A DNA stretch of 64,000 nt from Chrysomallon squamiferum (taxonomy: Eukaryota; Mollusca; Gastropoda; Neomphalida; Peltospiridae). The stretch lies in contig CM022668.1 in assembly GCA_012295275.1 (NCBI GenBank), positions 14,732,440-14,796,439 of the forward strand, in the 5' to 3' direction. Below, piece after piece: positions 41,380 through 64,000 of this stretch (positions are counted from its first letter, which is position 1; every line of letters starts with the position of its first letter). A program made the position numbers and the translations under genes. The notes beneath the pieces are model-generated. The model was not told the DNA's origin, did not search any database, and worked only from the letters and a program-made list of their open reading frames with translations.

Positions 41380-42680
41380 ATTGCTAATCTGAACATGATA
41401 GCTAGTGATTTCTATACTATTACAGCGATGTTTATGTGATAAACCGTGATAAATACTAATTCATACAATAATATTTCTTTGTGATATGTAGTGATTCGTA
41501 GTGATGATCCTGATAATTACTCATTTTGTACGAGATAATCTGATAATTACTAACTGAACGTGATAATCATGATAATTACTAATTTGTACGTGATAATCTG
41601 ATAATTAGTAACTTGAACGTGATAATCTTCATAATTACTAATTTGTACATGATAATCTGATAATTACTAACTTGAACGTGATAATCTTCATAATTACTCA
41701 TTTGTACGAGATAATCTGATAATTAGTAACTTGAACGTGATAATCTTCATAATTACTAATTTGTACGTGATAATCTGATAATTACTAAATTGTACGTGAT
41801 AATCTTAATGATTACTAATTTGTACGTCATGATCTGATAATTACTAACTTGTGATAATCGTGGTAAAATGCTCATATGTACATGGCAATCTGATAATAAC
41901 TCATTTTGTACATGATAGTCCTAATAATTTCTACGTGAGAACTGTGATAATTACTAATTTGTACGTGATAATCCTTATAATTACTAATTAGTACGTGATA
42001 ATCTAATAAATCCTAATTTCTACGTGGTAATCTAGATAATTACCCATTTGTACATCATAATCTTGATAATTACTAGCATGTATGTGATAACTCTGATAAT
42101 GACGAATTTGTACGTGATAATCCTTATAATTGCTAACTTGTACGTGATAATCTGATAATTACTACTTTGTACGTGATAACTCTGATAATTACTAATTTGA
42201 ACATGATAATCCTTATAATTGCTAACTTGTACGTGATAATCTGATAATTCCTAATTTGTACCTGATAATCTTGATAATTATTAATTTGTACGTGATAATC
42301 TTGATAATTACTAATTTGTACGTGATAATCTTGATAATATCTAATTTGTACGTGGTAATCTTGATAATTACTAATTGATAACTGATAATGACGAATTTAT
42401 ACAAGATCATCATAGTATTGATAATTACTAATTTGTACTTGGTAATCTTGATGATTACTAATTTGTACGTGATAATCGTGATAATTACTATTTTGTACGT
42501 GATAAATTTGGTAATTACTCACTTATACTTGGTAATCTTGATCACTACCAACTTGTACGTGATAATACTGATAATTACTAAGTTGTACGTGGTAATCCTG
42601 GTGAATACCAATTTGTACGTTGTAAATAATAATTTGTATGTGATATGTTGTAATTTATACGTGGTAAATACTGGTAACAA
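41380..42680. repeat. 30-bp minisatellite, about 43 units
   Basis: The unit is roughly GTGATAATCTTGATAATTAC then TAATTTGTAC, with substitutions and 1-3 bp length variants. It ends about 50 bp from the chitin synthase stop codon. Frames through it give repeated Ile/Asn/Tyr segments and are artefacts. Confidence 0.95.
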
Positions 42681-43979
42681 TGTCAGTTTAGTTCATCGTA
42701 CATATCAATTGCTGCTGTCACAACTTTGCTCTTTAATAGAAGGTGTCGACATTGGCTAAACTTGAAGAGTTTCCAGATCTTGTTTCATTCTGTTCTGCAG
42801 GTGGCTCATTCCAAGAGAAACCGGTGTAGGGTGGACGTTGTCGTTGTCGTTCATGTGTACCTTCACGTTTTGGGACCTCTTCATTTACCAGCTTGTGTGG
42901 TAAATGACGTTTTTGTTCCTTCTTTGCCAGACTTCTCTTTTCTCATAGCTTCTTTAACGACATCAGCAAATGACTCAAGTTTGTTCGACTTCAGTTCTCC
43001 GGAAAGTTTCAGCCTGTTCACCGCTTCGTGCCATTTGTCCGCTGTCTTCAGAACGTCTTGCTTGTAACCCTTGTCAGCTTGGGACAGTTTGAGGATTGTG
43101 TGTATAGACTTTTTCGAATCCTCTGAATTTCGTCTGAATGTCTTCCTTTTTTCTTCTCTACATTTTCGTCTTTGATTTCGGTGGCAAGGCGATTGAAATT
43201 CTTCATGAAAGATTTGTTCAGCGTACGATGAATTTGTAGACCTTTCATCCTGCCTTGGAATTTCGGCCAAAACTGATGTTTGCGGGCAGATTTGGGAGCG
43301 CATTCGGTATCGTCGTCCGAATAGTCGGGGGCTATGTCCTCATCGTAGTCTGGTGCTACTGACATCGTCGTCGTAGTGGCGCTACTGACATGTCGTCGTC
43401 GTCACCGCGTATGGCCTGCATTTGCTGGACGAGCTCGATGGTTTCGTCCATTGTCAGTTTCTGTTCTTTGTTGCCAGTGATCGGCTTTCTCGTAGTTTTA
43501 ATGCGGTGATTGCCGCAATGTGCAGAAAGGTGGAGAACCTGTGGAAAAGCATGGCGAGGAATTGAAGAACGATCAGAATGCCAAAGACTAGTGTAAAAGA
43601 CAACGCAATTGGCTGAACGTTTCAGGAGTAATTCCTCGGTGTCGCAAGGCATTTCGAAAGATAAGCTCTTCGTTTGTTCAGCTATCGTCTCGAGGGCGAA
43701 CAGTAAGATAATGAACAGAGCGTTTATTATAAAGAAAGCCAAACAAACGTTGTTTCTGAGTTCAATCAGATCTTTCTTTGTTCTCTTTTCTTTTTCCTTG
43801 TCGCCCTCTAGCGGGAAGAGGTAGGCTTGGATCAGGTCAGACCAGAACACGTTTTCGTCTGACTGTTCATTCTGATGGATCCTTTTCCTAAATCCTCGTC
43901 ATTAATCCATAAGGATTGTGTAGCTCATCCCGTGGCGCCTGTTTTTCACCTGTAACGTGGATTATCTGTTAGGAATAGA

Positions 43980-44170
43980 AGAAACAAGATAATTTTTGTG
44001 TATGTATATATATATATATGTATGTATGTATGTATTCTGTATGCATGATATGTGTATGTACACACACATATGTATGTACATATGAATTATATATGAATGT
44101 ATGTTTGTGTGCATGCGTGCCTTCATTATGTATGTATTTATATGTATATATGTATATATATATAAGCATC
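43980..44170. repeat. TATA/TATG repeats in chitin synthase intron
   Basis: Runs of TATATATG and TATGTATG in the sequence between the exon blocks 42733-43949 and 44375-44576. Confidence 0.85.
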
Positions 44171-45269
44171 TATAACGATAGAAATGGCAGATATAGGTTG
44201 GTAGGTAGATGTTTAATTAGATAGCTAGGTACATTGATTGGTCATAATCTACATCTCGGAAATCTATCTAAAAATATCCAGCATCTTAATAGATTGAAGA
44301 AAGCATATGAAAATTTCCAGCGGTAAACCGTCTGTCTATATTCATGAGTTCACAAAGCGTGAACTAAAACTCACCTCTTTTCACCGCCCTTCCAAACAGG
44401 TGGAACATTTTCAGAGAAATGCTGATTTTCTTCGGATCGTTGGCTTCCGCATCAACGTGGGAAGATCGCTATTTGAACGCATACCGTCCACCCGCTGGTG
44501 TACTCAGAAAGTTTGAAGTCGAGTTCATCCAGCCTTTGCAAGATGGCTTTGAACTTGAGATCCTCATCCTTGACCTCTGACCGGGGACAGCAGAAGAAAG
44601 CGGAAGACGTTTCCGAACGAGAAAGCAAATCGGAAAACGTCTACTCACGTTGACCGGAACTGGCTACCGAACCGCTCTGAGAATGTTCCTGTGCGCAGGC
44701 TTCTTCGCCTGTTGAGCTTGTTGAGCGATTGTGGGGCGCTGTTGTTCACTTCCCGTGTTCCCTACGAGACGTTCTGGAGATTACTCCAGAGAGAATATCA
44801 CTGTGAAGCATGACATGGGATGGAATGGCAAGAAGTAGAGAAAACCGAAGAGGAAAACCGAGATGATGCTGATGAACACGAAGATGCGCTAGTCAGGAGT
44901 CACAAGGAATATTGTGGATACGGAGCAGCCGCCGAAAGAATCTGTTTCCAGGACCGACCAGCACAATCACCATCACCAGTACAAGATGCAGAGAAAACCA
45001 GCGTAAGTGAGCTGAAAGAAAAATTAAAATTATATATACACCTGGGTCTGTCTCTGTGTGTGTATGTATGGCGGAGGTGTGGGAGTAATCTGACTGTCTA
45101 ATATGCATGTTATTACAAAGATATCTCCCGCACAGCCCCTAAGGCAAAAACCAAACAGGGACAAAACCTCATCCGGAAAATTCGGTCAAGGCGACATATC
45201 GCAAAAGGGGTCGTCCTACAAAGGTGTTGCTAAGGTGGATCGCCTGCCTCCTCCTGATTACTACCCTAC

Positions 45270-45406
45270 TACTACTACTATTACTACCACCACCACCACC
45301 ACCACTGCCACTACTCACCACCACTACTATTACCATATGACCACCACCACACCCATCACCACCACCACCACCACTTTCACAACGACTATGTGACTATGTT
45401 GTTGTT

Positions 45407-45437
<31 letters not shown>

Positions 45438-45438
45438 A
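45270..45438. repeat. ACC/ACT trinucleotide repeat and (CT)n in chitin synthase intron
   Basis: Degenerate CCACCACCACC and ACTACTACT runs (45275-45385), then CT dinucleotides (45411-45438), next to the donor end of the exon block 45464-45751. Confidence 0.9.
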
Positions 45439-45751
45439 AAAATAAGAAGACAAAATCACCCACGTTGTTTTGATGTTGTGAAACACAACAGGACAAACAG
45501 AACGATCGGTACGATGTTGATGACGAACGATTACGTACATGGAAGTCTCCAGACGCCGCTGATTGCGCCGACAATGCTGAAGATCGTGGCCGGCGTCACC
45601 ACAGACGACGCTAGAAAAGAAAGAGCTAAAACATAAACATGATTGAAATGTCCCTGCTCTTGTTTGTTCCCTCCAGTTTTGAATCAGATCGAGAATGTTC
45701 GCCATGTCGATGAGTCCATCGTCTGGCTGGCTGAAGAATTCGAAGAATCCT

Positions 45752-45951
45752 NNNNNNNNNNNNNNNNNNNNNNNNNNNNNNNNNNNNNNNNNNNNNNNNN
45801 NNNNNNNNNNNNNNNNNNNNNNNNNNNNNNNNNNNNNNNNNNNNNNNNNNNNNNNNNNNNNNNNNNNNNNNNNNNNNNNNNNNNNNNNNNNNNNNNNNNN
45901 NNNNNNNNNNNNNNNNNNNNNNNNNNNNNNNNNNNNNNNNNNNNNNNNNNN
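45752..45951. other. Assembly gap (200 N)
   Basis: Exactly 200 Ns, so probably a gap of unknown true size. The right edge is a GA tract (45952-45986). The chitin synthase coding sequence is cut at the left edge. Confidence 0.99.
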
Positions 45952-45984
<33 letters not shown>

Positions 45985-46060
45985 AGCTTCAATTCACTTG
46001 ATTAAGATTTTGTGGTAGTAGGTAATAAATAAAAATGTTAAAAAGTTACAAACAATATCA

Positions 46061-46103
46061 ACACCGGTATAGAAAAAATTTAAGGTGGGATGTATACCGG
46101 TGT
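46061..46103. promoter_or_regulatory. Perfect 11-bp inverted repeat upstream of NSF
   Basis: Arms ACACCGGTATA (46061-46071) and TATACCGGTGT (46093-46103) with a 21-bp spacer, about 520 bp upstream of the NSF start. A further CACCGGTAA lies in intron 1 near 46852. It could be a binding site for a dimeric factor or a repeat-derived hairpin; no function can be assigned. Confidence 0.4.
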
Positions 46104-46255
46104 AGTCTCAAATTGTTTAGATGTTTATTAATTTGTGATATGGCCAGTGACATACAGCGATGTGACGTGGCTAAGCCTAATGTAATGTGATTCTTTTTCT
46201 ATAAATAAACCTCTGCAGTGTCGGATCTCAGATTTGAGAAGGCCCCTTTTATTTA

Positions 46256-46290
<35 letters not shown>

Positions 46291-46531
46291 ATTACTTAGT
46301 ATTTTAACATTATTATTTTTTTAAAAGCTAATTATACCAAAGAAAATCCAAAATATAATAAGTTATTCCTGTTCTTGCATATATTATGGTCCATGTGAAC
46401 CTTTTTTTAATGTTTTAGGAGTATCTTTTAATAACGTTATGGTATCCTTTTTCTCGCCCCAGCTTGCTGAATGTAGAAACACACTAACTATCTGACGCGA
46501 TCATACTATTTTGTTACTAATAAATATGGTG

Positions 46532-46541
46532 TATATATAAG
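46532..46541 (+). promoter_or_regulatory. TATA-box-like sequence of NSF
   Basis: TATATATAAG lies 86 bp before the NSF ATG. A start site about 30 bp downstream would give a 5' UTR of about 60 nt. In AT-rich DNA such matches are common, and an additional upstream noncoding exon cannot be excluded. Confidence 0.35.
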
Positions 46542-46574
46542 CTTAAATTTATTATTATTATTTAAAGCAAATAT

Positions 46575-46626
46575 ATGACGATATTAAGGGAGATAATTCT
46601 AATTCTGATGAAGATCGTATGCAGCG

Positions 46627-46634
<8 letters not shown>
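46575..46634 (+). promoter_or_regulatory. Upstream open reading frame overlapping the NSF start codon
   Basis: ATG at 46575 opens a 19-codon frame (with a second in-frame ATG) whose TAA (46632-46634) lies inside the first codons of NSF: the sequence ATGGCTAA holds both the NSF start and the uORF stop. If the transcript includes it, ribosomes would end next to the NSF ATG, which itself has a good context (GCAGCGATGG). Confidence 0.45.
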
Positions 46635-61032
<14,398 letters not shown>

Positions 61033-61229
61033 ATGAGTACAATTAATTATTACTTGAGATAGTTCCACTGACAGAAGAACAGCTTAACGGATGAAGAGAC
61101 AGTGGAAATAATAGAAAAGTGAAGTTCAGTGTTTAGAGAGGGAGACATTCATGTTGTTTATCTTCTCTGTGTATTATTATTATTAGTTATTATTATTATT
61201 ATTATTTTTTAATATTATTATTATTATTA

Positions 61230-61261
<32 letters not shown>

Positions 61262-61344
61262 TTTTTTAAATATTATTATTATTATTATTTTTATTATAAT
61301 TATTATTATTATTATTATTTTTATTATAATTATTATTATTATTA

Positions 61345-61387
<43 letters not shown>

Positions 61388-63095
61388 TAGAATAGTCTTT
61401 ATATTCTGTTGCCTTCCATTTATTTGTTTCCTTCATTTCATTATAACGTTTATTAATATTTTATTTTCCCTTGTATTTTCTTTCATTAAAATAATAATTT
61501 AAAAAATATTAGTGCTAGAATTACTTCTTTAAACTTAGTAAAAATATATTTCTCATAGAAAAATATTAATAAAAAAAATAAAAAAATAAAATATGTTTGT
61601 GCTAGGATGAATTAAAATTAATTTTGACAAACTTTTTAACGGAAATTTAAGTATTTTTTTCTTGTACTGTTTAGACTGCATGACATTTAATAACTGTTAC
61701 ATTTTTATATTTAAGTGTTTTCAATTCATTCTGTGGTATTGATGTTAATTGGTGTTCATTTATGTCAAGGGTTCCCCATTCAGAGGTTTAATTTAAAATA
61801 TGAAGGGTTTGCATTAATTTATTTTGGATTTGAACACACTTTATTTTTTTCAATAATAATAATAATAAAAATAATAATAATAATAAGAAGAAGAAGAAGA
61901 TGAATAATAATAATAATAAGAAGAAGAAGAATAATAATAATAATAATAAAGAAGAAGATGAATAATAATAATAAAGTAATTATAATAACAATAATAACAG
62001 TGAATTAATAATAATATTAATAATAGTAAATGTAATAAAAAATAATAATAATGATAACCATTTTAATAATAGGTGTGTTATATACTGGTACACAAATATC
62101 TTTTCATCATTAATTGTTCATAAATAAGTGATAAAAAAACTTTGTAATTTATTATCAATATTGTTATTTTATATTGACCTAATTGATTCTCATATATATA
62201 TATATATATATATATATTGTCTGAAATACAGTATCAGTATTTAAAGAATGTATATCACTTGAAAAATGTCTCAGAGATCTCTTTAAAACATTTATGTGCA
62301 AGTCATTTGTAAAAAATGTAAAAATTTCAAATATAATTGACTGGAATTATATATATTATTTTTATTATACTTGTAGTACAATAACTAGTAGAATACGTAT
62401 AATAATGTATAACAACTTTATTTGATAATAAAATGAATATTTGTATATTTGATAGAATCACTAGAATTATTGTTGTATTTTTGACAGCATTAGAATCATT
62501 GTATTTACTATATTGTAATAATTGTATTCAGTAATAAAATTAATGTATGTATATTTGAATTTTTCTTTATATTATACTTAATCGTCATTAACTAGTCATT
62601 AATCAGATGCAGGCTAGTCATTAACTGATACATAATTAACAAACTGAGGACTAACTGCAATGAATGAAAGAATGAATATTTAATGGCACTCTAGCATGAA
62701 AAGCATATTTGTTATTGGGTGTCAAACCTAAGGTATAAACACAACAAAATAACGATTACTTTATAGGTAAAAATTAAAAGATTAATTTAAACACATTATA
62801 AAGAGCTGTGCAAAAAGTTAAAGTTTAATGAAATAAAGATTAATAGAAACATTTTGTAACTGAATTTTTTTTTTTTTCAAAAAGTTCTGGTGTGTTTTAA
62901 AAAAGAAGTATTAGAGAAATTCAAATAATATGAGTATATATATGTGTATGTATGTGTGTAATTTTGTTTAATAATAATAAATATTTAGAATTGTTGTGGT
63001 AATATCATATGCCTTGCTTGTTAATGAAAATTAATGTGTTGATTTTATATTAAATATATATATATAGCTCTGATGTCTAATTATGAGGGTGTTAG
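61033..63095 (+). other. NSF 3' UTR and flank
   Basis: ATT repeats 61160-61387, AAT/AAG repeats 61855-61970, AT run 62190-62216. Candidate polyadenylation signals AATAAA occur near 61569, 62426 and 62532, but none can be chosen from sequence alone. No further gene seen. Confidence 0.6.
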
Positions 63096-63099
63096 ATCA

Positions 63100-63650
63100 A
63101 TAACAATATTATAATTGTCTAGTCATTAACAAACAGGACTGTCTAATAATAAATTGAGGACTGTCTAATAATACATTGAGTATTGTTTAATAATTAATAA
63201 ATTGACGAATGTCTATTAAATTGAGGACTATCTAAACAATAAATTCAGAACTGTCTAATAATAAATTGAGGACTGTTTATTAAATTGAGGACTGTCTAAT
63301 AATTAATTGAGTACTGTAATAATAAATTGAGGACTCTAATTATTAATCTGAGGACTGTCTAATCATTAATAAATCGAGGACTGTCTAATCATTAATAAAT
63401 TGTTGACTGTCTAAACAATCAATTGAGGACTGTCTAATAATAAATTGAGTACTGTCTAATATTGAATAAATTGGACTGTCTAGTAATAAACAGAGGACTG
63501 TCTAATCATTATTAAACAGGACTAATAATAAATTGAGTACTGTCTAATATTGAATAAATTGGACTGTCTAGTAATAAACAGGACTGTCTAATCATTATTA
63601 AACAGGACTAATAATAAATTGAGGACTGTCTAATGTTTAATAAATTGGGA
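63100..63650. repeat. 22-bp tandem array downstream of NSF
   Basis: About 20-25 units of a GGACTGTCTAATAATAAATT-like motif with frequent small indels (variants GTACTGTCTAATATTGAATA and GGACTGTCTAATCATTAATA). No coding potential. Confidence 0.93.
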
Positions 63651-63659
63651 TTAATTAAG

Positions 63660-63963
63660 AATTATTATTATTATTATTGTTTTAATTAATTAAGTACTAT
63701 GTAAATCTAAACAGATCGTAGGATTATAATCATAGACGTGATTTATTTTATCTTTTTGTGCATCATTCATTTATGAAAAAAAAATAGTTCATTATATAGT
63801 TTAGAATAATTCAGTTTCATTATGTTGTTAATTATGTGTTTGTATGTCAGAGTATTAATGACTTAATTCTAAAATTCCAGTTATTGAGATGCATTATTTA
63901 ATGGGTTTTTTTTTTCATCATCTGCAAATTATTACAATTGTAAATAGTTTAATTTCCATTACT

Positions 63964-63994
<31 letters not shown>

Positions 63995-64000
63995 GATGTA
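63660..64000. other. AT-rich end of window, no gene seen
   Basis: AT-rich sequence with a short ATT run near 63662 and a TATA run at 63965-63995. Confidence 0.6.

Larger units (their letters stand above)
42733..45751 (-). pseudogene. Chitin synthase, C-terminal part, with many frameshifts; truncated at assembly gap
   Basis: Membrane glycosyltransferase that polymerises GlcNAc; this is the region after the catalytic domain. Exon blocks on the minus strand: 45464-45751 (FFEFFSQPDDG; ANILDLIQNWR; SSVVTPATIFSIVGAISGVW), 44649-45011, 44375-44576 and 42733-43949, with GT/AG ends. Recognisable pieces are NLQNVS-stop-GTREV (family NVSWGTRE), FWSDLIQAYLFPLEGDKEKE, ALSFTLVFGILIVLQFLAML and FHRFSTFLHI. 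The end is NVDTFY and TAA at 42733-42735. At least eight single-base indels separate these pieces, several in A or T runs (near 43617, 43500, 43375, 43118, 44408), plus TAG for the Trp codon of NVSWGTRE near 44750 and a TAA near 45545. Catalytic motifs and everything upstream are missing; the fragment meets 200 Ns. It is either a pseudogene or a poorly polished contig end. Confidence 0.88.

Noticed and set aside
41380-42680. Possible CRISPR-like or protein-coding repeat array
   Set aside because: Units are adjacent and diverged with no unique spacers, and the genome is eukaryotic; it is a minisatellite.
44307-44516. Plus-strand frame over chitin synthase exon 44375-44576 (also 44820-45101 plus strand)
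   Set aside because: Both are antisense to the chitin synthase exon blocks and show no known domain.

Overview
This is eukaryotic nuclear DNA: AT-rich, full of microsatellites, with GT-AG introns and decayed DNA transposons. It suggests a mollusc, probably a gastropod, or a close lophotrochozoan. The grounds are an animal NSF gene in 21 coding exons, the C-terminal end of an animal chitin synthase, and a local expansion of AIG1/GIMAP-type GTPases, a family abundant in molluscs and missing from most insects and nematodes. I cannot name the species from sequence alone.

Layout. 1-3.9 kb is low complexity (TTG-rich, then CT and ATA repeats). 3.9-7.0 kb (minus) holds the best preserved AIG1 gene: a GTPase exon with a long charged coiled coil and a hydrophobic C-terminus, preceded by small proline-rich N-terminal exons that occur as a duplicated pair. 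7.2-7.75 kb is a Tc1/mariner fragment. 7.9-9.8 kb holds hAT-derived repeats. 10131-12755 is a complete but inactivated pogo/Tigger transposon with terminal inverted repeats and TA target duplications. 13.0-20.0 kb holds three AIG1 GTPase-domain copies (minus) in duplicated blocks; all three lack the G2 segment and carry Arg for Gly in G3. 20-33 kb is almost wholly one hAT-derived repeat family, including a 2.7-2.9 kb direct duplication (about 22.0-24.85 and 30.3-33.0 kb). 33524-33780 is a short non-autonomous hAT-like element with 8-bp target duplications. 35.7-39.3 kb is an inverted, inactivated counterpart of the 3.9-7.9 kb arm (Tc1 fragment plus AIG1 pseudogene, plus strand). 39.4-42.7 kb is repeats, including a 30-bp minisatellite of about 1.3 kb. 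42733-45751 (minus) is a chitin synthase C-terminal fragment with many broken frames, ending at a 200-N assembly gap. 46627-61032 (plus) is a complete NSF gene. 61-64 kb is 3' flank with ATT repeats and a 22-bp tandem array.

The confidently intact gene is NSF, the hexameric AAA+ ATPase that disassembles SNARE complexes after membrane fusion. The AIG1 genes are probably membrane-associated GTPases of the immune-associated type. No functional link between the AIG1 cluster, chitin synthase and NSF is apparent; they are simply neighbours. The most unusual observations are the three AIG1 copies with changed switch regions, and NSF introns 9, 12 and 19, where tandem repeats begin at the exon-intron boundary and so multiply the 5' splice site.
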